Made by a program: the position numbers and the translations under genes. Shown one piece after another: positions 7,375 through 16,617 of a stretch of 64,000 bases of DNA (its first letter is position 1; the number at the start of each line of letters is the position of its first letter). Under the pieces are notes generated by a model. The model saw only the letters and a list, made by a program, of their open reading frames with translations, was not told the origin of the DNA and did no database searches. Source of the stretch: Paramoeba atlantica (lineage: Eukaryota > Discosea); contig CDRNVI010000021.1 in assembly GCA_977017575.1 (NCBI GenBank), positions 248,001 to 312,000 of the forward strand. The letters run 5' to 3'.

Positions 7375-9588
7375 TTAGCGTATGACGGTTTCCATAACAA
7401 GGTTGAAGAGGATAGGCGATAGTGTGTCTCCTTGGAGGACTCCGACATTGATGTCGATGCTTTCACTGAGTCCGTCTGCCAGCTTTAGCGCGATGGATGT
7501 GTTCTCGTAAAGCTTTCGAACATAGCGTACAATAATCGGGTCAATATGGGCCCATTGTAATGCAGCGAAAATTACCTCATGAGGTACAGACCCAAAAGCA
7601 TTACTCAGATCGTATTGTACCATACAGAGTGATTTGTTGTGGTGCTTTGCGTAGCGGATGCAGTGACTAATCGTTGCTGTGTGTTCACTGCACCCTGTCA
7701 GCTTTGGAAGAAATCCCTTTTGTACGGACGCATCCAGAATGCCTTCTGAGACTGCATATTCAGTGATACGGGTCGAAATGATGGAGTGTAGAAGTTTACC
7801 GATGCATGAGGTCAAGGCAATTGGACGCCAGTTGGTAGGAACTTTCGGGTCGTCTCCTTTGTGGAGGAGCTTGACGATGGCATATTTCCATTCCTTGGGA
7901 CAGACATTCCAGTGAAGCAAGGCATTGAAGCACTGCGCTAGTGGCTTGTGTAAGAGTTTCAGCTTCTTAAGCGCAGTATTTTGTACCGTATCGCGGCCAG
8001 GAGCAGAATTACACTTTTTCCTCATGGCTGCACGCGTGACTTCCAGGTGGCTGATTTTGGTCCAAGTGTGAAATGTACCCTCATTACTCGGCAATTGTGA
8101 GGGATCAGGGAGACTTGTTTGCCGAATAGGTGGCGAGAGTATTTTCTTGAAGTGTTCAGTGATGGTAGAGTTCGGGCAGGTGGGATGTGACGGCGAACAG
8201 GTAGTGTCAGTGGGTTGTTCAAATGTTTCTGTTGTCGCACCCCATGCATTTTGATTGAATCTGTATTGCGCTTCCCTAGTTTCCCGCCATTCTCGTTGCA
8301 GGCACGCTTCTCTTGTGTAAATTGCTGCAGCCTTTTCCGCGTTCTTAGCTTGCCGCAGGAGGTGGGTTCGGGTATCATGCGGCGATCGGCGGGCCTTACC
8401 TCTTAGCATTTTCGCTTCGTGAAGGAGCAGTTGACTGACTTTTTCCATCGATGTTGGACGACGGTGAAGTCTTTGTGGAGGCTTGTAGCCCCGTAGGGTG
8501 ACTCCCCTGTCGCCATGGTCTTTGGTTGCTGCCAGGGTGCAGCTCACAACAATACATGCGGATAGGATATCAATACTGGCTTCGGCGTCACACGCATTTT
8601 GAACCTCGGTTAGTTTGTAGCGCAGAAAAAGTTCGTAAGCGTGATTATTAATAAGTTCCCACGTCGCAGACCTCAGTTTCAGGTTTGTCCGCGAGCCGTT
8701 GAGACTCTTAACTGCAGAGAGGAGGCTTTCCCGCGAATCTGGCTCCGGGAGATTTCTCTTACAGCAGTAGTGCCTGCATGAGAAACGGTTGGTGCACGTG
8801 TGCTTGCAAATACGGCCGTCATTACACCCGGTTCGGTTGGTCTGTTCTCTGGTGATTCCCGATGTATTAGCACTCGCTTCCTGTGTGTTCGAGGTGCTTA
8901 GTTCCGGGGTCGAAGTGGGTAGGTCAGGGAGGTGGCGCTTGCAACATGCGTGGGCACAGTCCCGCTTGTTCTTGCAATGGTGTTTGCATTCCTGTTTAGT
9001 CGTGTCTGTGGCGGGTTCCTCAGCGTTACGAGTGTCATCGATCTGTAGTGTGGATCTTACGTTACTTGCGTGGTGCACTACCTCACTAGGTTCCTCGATG
9101 TGGGTAGGTACCCCAAGTAGGTTGAGGCCAAGGTTGACAAGATTTCGATAGACTGCACTCGCAATCGTTCCAGGTGTTCCGTCTCCTGGGGTAGGGGTTG
9201 GCGGTGTCAGGGGTGGTGGGAGAGCGCTTGCTGATGAGGTGCTGGTATTGAGGTTTGAATGGCTCTCCGTGTCAATGCTTTGAACTGTATTCGTGTTTGG
9301 AATGTGGCGTTTGCAACATGGATGTCCACATACCCTTTTGTCTGTACATGGGTGCTTACATTCTGTTAACTGCTCTTGCTTGGGCGTCGTGTCGGAACTT
9401 TGTGACGAAGGGTCAGATGCGGCGTCTCTTTCGTTTCCTGTTAGTAAATGTCTTTTGCAGCAGGGATGCGCACACGTTTTCTTTTCTTTGCATGAGTGTT
9501 TGCATTCGGGGGCAACTACATTGGACGTCGTTGCTGGATCTTGTGTTCGTCGCAATGTAGGTTCGGCCGAACTAGGCACAAGGGGGTA
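7375..9588 (-). CDS. Non-LTR retroelement protein: four Cys-rich zinc modules plus reverse transcriptase (5' part)
   Basis: The frame is open from 9588, where a stop lies just upstream, and has no ATG near its start, so the 5' end is probably truncated. The N-terminal half holds four copies of a C-x3-C-x5-C-x3-CC module (for example CKHSCKEKKTCAHPCC), spaced about 45-100 residues apart. Similar clusters are known as zinc-binding tails in some helicases, and here they are probably nucleic-acid binding. The C-terminal half holds RT motifs: WRPIAL, YDLSNAFGSVPH with the first catalytic Asp, and GVLQGDTLSPILFNL. A stop follows before the FADD box, which continues in another frame (see 6228-7374). 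Reverse transcription in cis is the presumed role; the copy is broken. Confidence 0.75.
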   Translation of the reverse strand, partial: YPLVPSSAEPTLRRTQDPATTSNVVAPECKHSCKEKKTCAHPCCKRHLLTGNERDAASDPSSQSSDTTPKQEQLTECKHPCTDKRVCGHPCCKRHIPNTNTVQSIDTESHSNLNTSTSSASALPPPLTPPTPTPGDGTPGTIASAVYRNLVNLGLNLLGVPTHIEEPSEVVHHASNVRSTLQIDDTRNAEEPATDTTKQECKHHCKNKRDCAHACCKRHLPDLPTSTPELSTSNTQEASANTSGITREQTNRTGCNDGRICKHTCTNRFSCRHYCCKRNLPEPDSRESLLSAVKSLNGSRTNLKLRSATWELINNHAYELFLRYKLTEVQNACDAEASIDILSACIVVSCTLAATKDHGDRGVTLRGYKPPQRLHRRPTSMEKVSQLLLHEAKMLRGKARRSPHDTRTHLLRQAKNAEKAAAIYTREACLQREWRETREAQYRFNQNAWGATTETFEQPTDTTCSPSHPTCPNSTITEHFKKILSPPIRQTSLPDPSQLPSNEGTFHTWTKISHLEVTRAAMRKKCNSAPGRDTVQNTALKKLKLLHKPLAQCFNALLHWNVCPKEWKYAIVKLLHKGDDPKVPTNWRPIALTSCIGKLLHSIISTRITEYAVSEGILDASVQKGFLPKLTGCSEHTATISHCIRYAKHHNKSLCMVQYDLSNAFGSVPHEVIFAALQWAHIDPIIVRYVRKLYENTSIALKLADGLSESIDINVGVLQGDTLSPILFNLVMETVIR

Positions 9589-9590
9589 TT

Positions 9591-9888
9591 ACCCCCTAGA
9601 CAAAGAACCCCCAAATGCTATTTGCAACTTTCTAAAGCAACAGCAAATATCGAAAGAAAAAATTTAATAATTGCCATTATCGTCGTTTTATCTCAATTAC
9701 AATACGGCATCGCTTTCGAAAGCTCTTCATGGCATTTTCAGGAGCCTTGAAACGCTGCTTCGATCGCAATGATCAAATCTGCGCGATTCCGAGGGGCTCA
9801 ACCATTTTTGAAGTCGCCCACTATGGAAAATAAATTTTTAGAGCGAAAAAGATTGTGTTGTTTCGTAATCGGCAACAAGAACCGTGCA
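9591..9888. other. Flank of the RT element, no gene seen
   Basis: The segment begins with a small palindrome, GGGGGTATTACCCCC (about 9582-9596), at the 5' boundary of the RT frame. The rest is AT-rich with no convincing coding potential. It ends where the 310-bp direct repeat starts. Confidence 0.4.
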
Positions 9889-10198
9889 CCAGCTTGCTTT
9901 TACGTGCCCAGGCGAAGAGTAAGCCCTTTCGTAGTCTTTGTGTTCGGGCGATCGCCCACAACCCCGTCTTTGTTGCATGAATCAGGGGAGAAATCAGAAA
10001 ACCTGTGAAAAATGAAAGATTTTGTCTCCCAAAAAAATGAGTTTTCTTATGTGCACTTGAAAATCTTATTAACGCAGATGCCGTACATGCACGTTCATGA
10101 GCCCTGTTCGAGAGCTCTCGAATGCGCTATAATTTTCCAAAATTGGCCAAGTTTTACAAATTTTAGACACCCCCCACATCCAAATTTACACCCCTGTA
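9889..10198. repeat. 310-bp dispersed repeat, copy 1
   Basis: Nearly the same sequence recurs at 11068-11378 in the same orientation, from CCAGCTTGCTTTTA to CACATCCAAATTTACACCCC plus TGTA. Many substitutions separate the two, so they are old or diverged. The right end abuts a retroelement reading frame exactly at its first zinc-module residues (ECKH on the - strand), which shows that the repeat marks an insertion or recombination boundary. It has no coding content and may be SINE-like (non-autonomous). Confidence 0.7.
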
Positions 10199-10699
10199 TG
10201 TGCTTACATTCCGTGGGTTGGGGTACAGAGGTATCTTGAAGTTCTTCCGTGGCTTGTTTCGGTTCGATGACTTGTGAAACTGTCTGAATTTCGTAGTCTC
10301 GTAGTGCTGGTGGAGATTTCCCTTCGAGATAGCTTTTGATGGCACGGGAAAGTGTTTCTGGTTTGGCGTACGTGGTGAAGATTTTATCATGCAATTCGGT
10401 CACATTGCGAAAGTACTCCCAAGAGTCGGCTTCCCAGTTTTTCGTATGCGGAATCGAGAGACTTCGATTGCTTCCACGATAAGTCCATTGGCCAGTTTCC
10501 CAAGATCGATAGCTTTGGTAATCGCGATGCGCGCTGTATCGGCGTTCGGGTAGCATTCCTTAGCAATATCGCTTGACGCTGCAGCTTTTATGCTCGTGAA
10601 CGTGCTCCAGGTGGTACTTGTCGTGCGTCTAATGCGTAGGTGTCTTTCTCCGCGGTATGCTCGAGTGAGAACGTCTTGACTTACCATAATAGGGGTCAC
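10199..10699 (-). pseudogene. N-terminal fragment of a second retroelement copy
   Basis: Two overlapping - strand frames are joined by a frameshift near 10400-10470: one has an Arg-rich start, the other ends in SVPQPTECKH. The ECKH end is the beginning of the Cys-rich module seen four times in the RT protein at 7375-9588. I read this as the region upstream of the zinc modules of a related element, cut at 10198 by the 310-bp repeat. No other domain is recognised. Confidence 0.5.
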
Positions 10700-10732
10700 A
10701 GACGCATGTGTTTCTATAATTTAAAAAAAATC

Positions 10733-11068
10733 ATACATACATACATACATACATACATACATACATACATACATACATACATACATACATACATACATAC
10801 ATACATACATACATACATACATACATACATACATACATACATACATACATACATACATACATACATACATACATACATACATACATACATACATACATAC
10901 ATACATACATACATACATACATACATACATACATACATACATACATACATACATACATACATACATACATACATACATACATACATACATACATACATAC
11001 ATACATACATACATACATACATACATACATACATACATACATACATACATACATACATACATACATAC
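10733..11068. repeat. Perfect (ATAC)84 microsatellite
   Basis: It is 336 bp of uninterrupted ATAC, 84 units. In every frame it encodes only Tyr/Ile/His/Thr or Met/Tyr/Val/Cys repeats, so it is not a gene. The 310-bp repeat copy 2 begins at its right end, and a short second block of the same tetramer follows that copy (about 11375-11394). Seen from the - strand the tract sits where a 3' tail of the 310-bp element would be. Confidence 0.95.
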
Positions 11069-11378
11069 CAGCTTGCTTTTATGTGCCCAGGCGAGGAATA
11101 AGCCCTTTCGGAGTGCTATTATGTTCCGGAGATCGTCCACAATCCCGTCGTTGTGGCATGAATAGGAGCAAAAAACAGAAAAATTGTGAAAATTGCAGGA
11201 TTTCGTCTTCCAAAACACTAAGTTTTTTTATATGCATTCGAAAATCTAATTAACACGGATACGGTATATGCACGTTCATGAGCCCTGTTCGAGATCTCTC
11301 GAATGCGCTATTATTTTCCAAAAATGGCCAAATTTTACGAATTTTAGACCACCCCACATCCAAATTTACACCCCTGTA
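11068..11378. repeat. 310-bp dispersed repeat, copy 2, bounded by ATAC tetramers on both sides
   Basis: This is homologous to 9889-10198 throughout. It is flanked on the left by the long ATAC tract and on the right by about four more units, as if inserted into a tetranucleotide array or copied with a tetranucleotide tail. Its terminal CACCCCTGTA is mirrored by TACAGGGGTG at 11413, where a short third copy starts in opposite orientation. Confidence 0.7.
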
Positions 11379-11784
11379 CATACATACATACATACACATT
11401 CTATGTTATACATACAGGGGTGACTAATTTTGGACAATAGTAGTGTATTCGAGAGCTCTGGAACAGACGACCAGTGCTTGCCATCCCCTTGGGAAAATCA
11501 AGCACTGCATTTTAACAAATATGTCAAAAAAGTTGGGAGAAAAGAGAAAACCGACCAAAAAAGCATATCCCCCCCAGGAAGAGAGATTTATCCATTTTGA
11601 CCCAAAACCCATTATCTTACTGGGGGGTATGCGGTACCAATTAACAATTTATTAATTTTTGATTTACGAATTAATGTTACATTAATAATTGTGTGCACTG
11701 TAATCAGAATAAATTTATAGAATTCTTTATATTAAGTAGCTTCAATTTTACACCAAACGCGGCCTATCTATTTTTTATGAAAAG
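11379..11784. other. Repeat fragment, then an AT-rich spacer at the edge of the gene array
   Basis: At 11413-11465 there is a diverged inverted piece of the 310-bp repeat (TACAGGGGTG, then GTATTCGAGAGCTCTGGAACAG). The rest (11466-11784) is AT-rich with no gene I can support. From here on all genes point right, so this is the boundary between the mobile-element cluster and the unidirectional gene array. Confidence 0.4.
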
Positions 11785-12081
11785 ATGCGACTTGCCGTTT
11801 TCGCCGAATTTATAGGTAAATCCACTTTTCAGCATTTGCCGCTATGTGTCACGGCTGACATTGCTTTAACCAGAATGGAACTCAAGAAAAGCGCCGAAAT
11901 TGAATGCGTGGAGCGAAATGCAAAGCTTTTCTACGAGCCCGAGGAGGCGCTTATGGTTGACGATGCCTTAAAACAGCTTCAAAGTATCGGGTACACGGTT
12001 GTTGACAGAACTCCAAATACATCCCCACGGCCCACGTCATGGGCTTTTTCGGATCGTATTATTCTCTCTTACACAGGCTAA
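11785..12081 (+). CDS. Small hypothetical protein (98 aa)
   Basis: It starts at ATG 11785, directly after an AAAAG that could be a splice acceptor, behind a T-rich stretch. The protein has an even mix of residues without low complexity: a hydrophobic start (MRLAVFAEFIG), an acidic middle and VDDALKQLQSIGYTVVDR. It has no signal peptide, membrane segment or recognised domain. It is the first + strand frame of the array and may be real because composition and spacing fit its neighbours, but it is short and I recognise no homolog. Confidence 0.35.
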   Translation: MRLAVFAEFIGKSTFQHLPLCVTADIALTRMELKKSAEIECVERNAKLFYEPEEALMVDDALKQLQSIGYTVVDRTPNTSPRPTSWAFSDRIILSYTG

Positions 12082-12402
12082 CGGAATATGTATTCATTTT
12101 TTTAGTTTCTTCCTTACTTCACTAGGAAAGAAACGGTAGACTGCGGTCGCAATCGTAAGCACTACACCATAGAAAACATTCACTTAGTACTCAGTGAAAT
12201 GAGATACGTGCTGCAAAAGTGCGTGGTCCTTTCTCATTACATATCTGCTTTCGAAAACTCAAAGTGGCCATAACGAAAATTTAAACTCGAAATTTCAAAA
12301 TAAAACACACACATTCAGGCTATCTAAGTTAACATTCCCACACATTTATTTATCCCCCCCCCTCTTCTTTTATTCCTCACTTTCTTCTATCCCTTCACCT
12401 CT
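12082..12402 (+). other. Intergenic spacer ending in a pyrimidine tract
   Basis: No gene is seen. The last 50 bases before the next ATG are almost pure pyrimidine (C run at about 12353-12363, then CTCTTCTTTTATTCC and similar). In a trans-splicing organism this would be the polypyrimidine signal for spliced-leader addition, but no AG lies between the tract and the ATG. The acceptor would be upstream (for example near 12327) or the ATG is not the true start. Confidence 0.4.
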
Positions 12403-13044
12403 ATGGACGCCTCGGACGCACCCCGCTCCATCTACGCACGACGAGGGGACGCGCTCGAGATGATTTGCGCTGGACCTTTTCACACCGTCGAGGAGCTCCG
12501 CGCCAAGGTCCCCACCCTCTCCGGGGTAATCCAGTGCAGCCCCTCGGGTGCCCCCCTTAGCCGTGCGCTCCTCCTCTCCTCCCCCCACACCACACTCGAG
12601 GCCGGGGGGTGTTACTTAGCCTACGAGAGTGTCAGTCTGGTGGAGGAGGAGGAGCAGCAGCAGCACGGGGAGGGGGAGGGGAGGGGAGTTACTACTACTA
12701 CGACCCCCCCACCGAACCAAGCCACCTTGGGGGGAATCGTCGAACCCCATGGTGGGGATACGACCCCCTCCCCCTCCTCCCACCCCTCTCGTGTCACGTC
12801 ACTCCCGGTGCCATCGCGTCGTCGGGTTACGTTTCACAACGCGCTCCGTCGACCCGTACTCCAGCATGAGATGGTGGAGTGGCAAGGGGAGGGGGACGGG
12901 GGGGCCAGGAGTGCGTCCCTGGGGGATATCCTGGATAGCCTGCCTGTGCTTCCCCCGCTACAGGACCTCTCCCCGTGGTGGGGAAGCCAGCGGAACGGGG
13001 GAGAGACCCCCATGCCCACGGAGGTGGGGGAAGGGGTGGATTGA
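12403..13044 (+). CDS. Hypothetical protein (213 aa), ordered N-terminal domain and disordered tail
   Basis: The ATG follows a long pyrimidine tract. Residues 1-80 look folded (IYARRGDALEMICAGPF, then VEELRAKVPTLSGVIQC and GGCYLAYES). A Glu/Gln, Thr and Pro/Ser-rich linker follows, and a second conserved-looking patch (RRRVTFHNALRRP near residue 145) precedes an acidic, Gly-rich end. I recognise no family. The base composition flips from C-rich to G-rich within the gene, as in several neighbours. Other frames across the same bases are also long because of this composition; this frame is chosen for its ATG after the pyrimidine tract and its least repetitive translation. Confidence 0.45.
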   Translation: MDASDAPRSIYARRGDALEMICAGPFHTVEELRAKVPTLSGVIQCSPSGAPLSRALLLSSPHTTLEAGGCYLAYESVSLVEEEEQQQHGEGEGRGVTTTTTPPPNQATLGGIVEPHGGDTTPSPSSHPSRVTSLPVPSRRRVTFHNALRRPVLQHEMVEWQGEGDGGARSASLGDILDSLPVLPPLQDLSPWWGSQRNGGETPMPTEVGEGVD

Positions 13045-13453
13045 GGGACCACGGGAAGTTCAAGGGAGGGGACGGAGGGAGAGGGTAGTACTCTCGGGAA
13101 CGCGCTTTCTGTGAAAGCGTTGTGAAACGGGAGGAGGTAGGGACTACTGGTGAACCGAAAAGGGTTTGTCTGTAGTTGAGGTGATGAGAGGTCACTGCAT
13201 GTTTTGTATTGAGTTTGTACATACATGTTACCTTTCGTACGTACTGTTCAAACAATATTGTATTTTAGGGCAGAGAAGTCAACCGCAGCATTTCATTCTG
13301 GGAATTTTACCTAGGCTTCATTAATCTTTGTAGGTGGGAGCAGTACTTCAATAAAAGGACTATGTTATGTGTAATTCCCCCGTCCTGAAAACGTTGTCTG
13401 TGTAGTCAAAAAGTAACGGGTGACTTGACTCATTTCATTGCAAGACTTTTAAG
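13045..13453. other. Intergenic spacer
   Basis: The first 100 bases remain G-rich, then the sequence becomes AT-rich. I see no gene, repeat or RNA. A thymine-rich segment near 13330-13450 precedes the next start. Confidence 0.4.
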
Positions 13454-15400
13454 ATGGATGTTTATCGGCAGGCAGGGTTTGTGGTTACCGAATGCGCGGA
13501 ACACAGAGGCTCTCTGAACTTATGCCTGGGGAAAGCCATGGAGAAGAAACGTCAAACCTTTGCCGTCGCCAGCGAGACCCTCAAGCGCCTGCCCTTGTTA
13601 GATGAGATTATCCACGAGTTAAATCTCCTTATTCCCGCCCAAGCCACCTTACGTCACCATCCCACCATACAAACCGCCGAAACCCTCGGCATCCTCCGCA
13701 CCATGCTACACGACCACCTCTTCGCCGGAGGTATCCGTACCTCCAAATACATCGCCACCGTGATCCGTCTCCACCACGATGCCATCACCCAAACCTCCAC
13801 CCGCATCTCCCCCCCGGAGACTCCCCCCCCAACCCCCCCCCTCCCCCCTCCCCCCCTCCCCTCCTACATCCGTCTCAACTACCTGCTCGCCCCCTGCTGG
13901 TGGCTCCCCTCCCCGTGGGTCGGGGCGGCGTGTGCCCCGGACGTGCTCGCGCTCCCCCCGGGGTCCCCCCCGGGGTGGGTGCGGGGGGCCGCGGGCCGGG
14001 GGTGGGTGCTGCAGCAGCGCCTGGGGTCGTGCCTGCCCGCGCACGCGCTGTGGGGGGCGGCGGGGGGGGTGACGCGGGTGGTGGACGCGTGCGCGGCCCC
14101 GGGGAACAAGACGCTGCAGCTGGCGTCGCTGTGGTGGAAGGGGAGGAGGGAGGGGGGGAGGGAGAAGGGGGGGGGAAAGGGGGGGGAGGAGGGGGAGGGG
14201 GGTAGAAAGAGGGAGGAGGGGGAGGGGGGTGGAAAGGTAGAGGAAGAGGGGAGGGAGGAGGGGGAGGGGGGTAGGAAGAGGGGGGAGGGGGAGGGGGATG
14301 GAAAGGTAGAGGAAGAGGGGAGGGAGGAGGGGAAGGTGGAGGAGAGGGAAGAGGAAGAGGGGAGGGAGGAGGGGGAGAGGGAAGAGGAAGAGGGGGGTGG
14401 AAAGAGGGAGGAGGGGGAGGGGGATGGAAAGGTAGAGGAAGAGGGGAGGGAGGAGAGGGAAGAGGGGGGTAGAAAGAGGAAGGGGGAGAGGAAAAGGAAG
14501 AGGGAGAAGCCTAAGGCGAAGAGGGATTGTGTTCCCCAAGCAAACAAGGGGGAGGAGGGAGAAACGGGGAGGAAAGAGGAGAGGGTGGGTGGTTTAGTAC
14601 GAAAACAGGGAGATGGGGGTGAAGAGAGGGAGACAGGACAGAGGGCGGGTTTAAGTCTTCAAAATCAAGGGGGGGTAGGTGACGAGATGAATACGGGGGA
14701 GTGTGTGCGTTCGTTTATTCAAAATCAAGCAGGGGTGGGTAAGGAGGGGGACTCGGGAAAGGAGCCTCTTCCCGCACTCCAAGACCATCTCCAATCTCGA
14801 GATCAAACCGAAAACTCGGAACCCTCTCTCCACATTGTCGCCATAGAACGCGACCCCACACGGTTCAACACCCTACAACGTCGTGTGACCCAGTACGGGG
14901 GCGACCCCTACATTGAGTGCCGTCTCGGAGATTTTACCAATTTCTTCTGGGAGGACGCCCAGGCGATTCTGTGTGACCCCAGCTGCTCAGGGGGACATGA
15001 AAAGGGGGAGGGGGAGACGGATGGCGTATCCGAGGCCCGGATACGCAAACTACGTGGGTTTCAACGTAAAGTGGTGTACCACGCGTTAACCGCGTTCCCG
15101 AACGCAACGACTGTGGTATACAGCACGTGTAGTGCACGGGTAGAGGAGAATGAGGAGGTGGTGTTGTGGGGGTTGGAGCAGGGGGAGGTGAGCGGGAGGG
15201 GGTGGGGGGTGAGGGAGACGTTGCCGGGGTGGAGGGAGAGGGGGTGGAAGGTGGAGGGGTGGGGAGAGGGGGCGGAGGAGAGGGTGGCGGAGGTGGCGAA
15301 AAAATGTGTAAGGTGTGTGGAGAGGCCATTTTTTGTGGCTACGTTTACGAGGGAGTGTCCGGGAGGAGGGGGGAGAAAAAGAAAGAGGAAGGGTTCGTAG
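13454..15400 (+). CDS. NSUN5/Rcm1-like RNA cytosine-C5 methyltransferase with a very large charged insertion
   Basis: The gene encodes a NOL1/NOP2/Sun-family methyltransferase (648 aa); NSUN5/Rcm1 methylates one cytosine of the large-subunit rRNA using S-adenosylmethionine. The visible motifs are the SAM-binding DACAAPGNKT (residues 211-220), LHIVAIERDP (about 460), LCDPSCSGG with the PC-type Cys near 509 and YSTCS with the second Cys near 558. The N-terminal region (TFAVASETLK and LLDEIIHEL) fits the NSUN5 helical domain. Between SAM motif I and the acidic loop, normally only some 20 residues, lie about 225 residues made largely of Glu, Gly, Lys and Arg, encoded by an almost pure purine run. 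Another basic tail (GGGGRKRKRKGS) ends the protein and would suit a nucleolar location. The frame stays open despite dozens of G runs, so the gene looks functional. Confidence 0.8.
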   Translation: MDVYRQAGFVVTECAEHRGSLNLCLGKAMEKKRQTFAVASETLKRLPLLDEIIHELNLLIPAQATLRHHPTIQTAETLGILRTMLHDHLFAGGIRTSKYIATVIRLHHDAITQTSTRISPPETPPPTPPLPPPPLPSYIRLNYLLAPCWWLPSPWVGAACAPDVLALPPGSPPGWVRGAAGRGWVLQQRLGSCLPAHALWGAAGGVTRVVDACAAPGNKTLQLASLWWKGRREGGREKGGGKGGEEGEGGRKREEGEGGGKVEEEGREEGEGGRKRGEGEGDGKVEEEGREEGKVEEREEEEGREEGEREEEEGGGKREEGEGDGKVEEEGREEREEGGRKRKGERKRKREKPKAKRDCVPQANKGEEGETGRKEERVGGLVRKQGDGGEERETGQRAGLSLQNQGGVGDEMNTGECVRSFIQNQAGVGKEGDSGKEPLPALQDHLQSRDQTENSEPSLHIVAIERDPTRFNTLQRRVTQYGGDPYIECRLGDFTNFFWEDAQAILCDPSCSGGHEKGEGETDGVSEARIRKLRGFQRKVVYHALTAFPNATTVVYSTCSARVEENEEVVLWGLEQGEVSGRGWGVRETLPGWRERGWKVEGWGEGAEERVAEVAKKCVRCVERPFFVATFTRECPGGGGRKRKRKGS

Positions 15401-15672
15401 GAGTGAAAGGTGTGAGTCGATGGGGCTGAGCTTAGAAGGTGGAATTCGTCGATTAGTGATATTCGAAGGATATGTGTTGATAGGGAGACTCTTTGATAGA
15501 GAAAAGAATCACTCGTTTGCTTGACCCCTTTTAGCTTTCCGCACCTTTTAGCTTTCACAACGCTTGACTCACTTTTCAATGACAGTTTGTATTTTTTAAA
15601 TTCATCATGTTATGACATAATGCAAAGTGCTTGCCACACGTTTGAGTTTTATTGACCGAAGAATTAAAATTG

Positions 15673-16617
15673 ATGGGTTGGATTTTACTCCATGGCGGTG
15701 TGTTTAACAATCGTCACCCTTTGGAATGCAATCGTATGTATACGCTTGGAAGGAAGGACACCGATCTCACATTTTCAGAGGACATGAGTCTAAGTCGCAT
15801 GCACGCTACACTTGAGGTAACAAGGAGCGGAGTCATGTTTCGTGATCACTCTCGCTTCGGAAGTAGCTTAGGGGATCAAAAAATTCGTCCTGGGTCACGT
15901 GAGCCGTTACTCTTAAAGGCACATCAGAAACTTTTACTTGGTGCCTCCACACAATTGCAGTTGATCTGGGAACCGGATAAGGTTGCAAACGAAGAAGTGA
16001 ATGATTCACAGTCGAAACTTTCATCACAGAGGGACACTAATATTCAGGTAACACCGGCCAACAATGCACCAAAAGGGGGTTCTATCTCAAAGCCCATCTC
16101 AGCACCGACAACTCATGAAGTGCGTATTTTTGGTCCCGAGACTCGTGTCGTTTCCGTGGCTCTAAAACATGAGAAAGCACCACTCGTACTCTCCACCACA
16201 CGGAAGAAGTCGTTCGTAAAGCAGTCCTTGCGACAAGACTGCCAGCCTTTGAGGAAAGTATCTACGAATACAAGTCACGATAAAGTTGGACTTTGCCAGA
16301 CAGACCAAAGATCGTATTACGAATTAAAGGTGGCCACGAAGAATGTTCCGTTCGTAGATCTGGTGACTGATGATTGGCTTGAGGCTCCTCGGTTTGATAG
16401 CAACATCTTTGCAGCACCTAATTTAGATTCTCATAAGACAAGTTCTCCTACAAGCTCCAGGGTTCATGAAACAAACAAGAGAGCAGTTGTATCGCGAAAA
16501 AGAGTCAGACAAGGAGATGCTGGAACCGATTTGGCAACTATTGAAGCAAATAGTTTACCAATAGGAAACAGTTCATCTAAAAAAGACATGTTTGATCTCA
16601 CATGCTCACAATGGTAA
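15673..16617 (+). CDS. FHA-domain protein, nibrin (NBS1)-like
   Basis: I start at ATG 15673; the frame is open a few codons further left without an ATG. Residues 1-100 form a forkhead-associated domain: WILLHGG, YTLGRKDTDLTFSEDMSLSR with the Gly-Arg and Ser-Arg that bind phosphothreonine, MHATLEV, then RDHSRFGSSLGDQKI. The position at the extreme N terminus, the opening Trp-x-Leu-Leu and the LGRK...SLSRMHA order match nibrin, the adaptor of the MRE11-RAD50 double-strand-break complex. The rest (about 210 residues) is Ser/Thr-rich and probably disordered, ending in FDLTCSQW, which could be a short binding motif. A BRCT pair, usual in nibrin, is not obvious. FHA is sure; nibrin identity is moderate. 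Confidence 0.65.
   Translation: MGWILLHGGVFNNRHPLECNRMYTLGRKDTDLTFSEDMSLSRMHATLEVTRSGVMFRDHSRFGSSLGDQKIRPGSREPLLLKAHQKLLLGASTQLQLIWEPDKVANEEVNDSQSKLSSQRDTNIQVTPANNAPKGGSISKPISAPTTHEVRIFGPETRVVSVALKHEKAPLVLSTTRKKSFVKQSLRQDCQPLRKVSTNTSHDKVGLCQTDQRSYYELKVATKNVPFVDLVTDDWLEAPRFDSNIFAAPNLDSHKTSSPTSSRVHETNKRAVVSRKRVRQGDAGTDLATIEANSLPIGNSSSKKDMFDLTCSQW

Noticed and set aside
10640-11218. Open frames of Tyr/Ile/His/Thr and Met/Tyr/Val/Cys repeats
   Set aside because: They are translations of the ATAC microsatellite in both strands, not proteins.
13706-14547. Long - strand frames across the NSUN5-like gene
   Set aside because: They mirror the purine/pyrimidine run of the + strand gene; the + strand frame carries all methyltransferase motifs.
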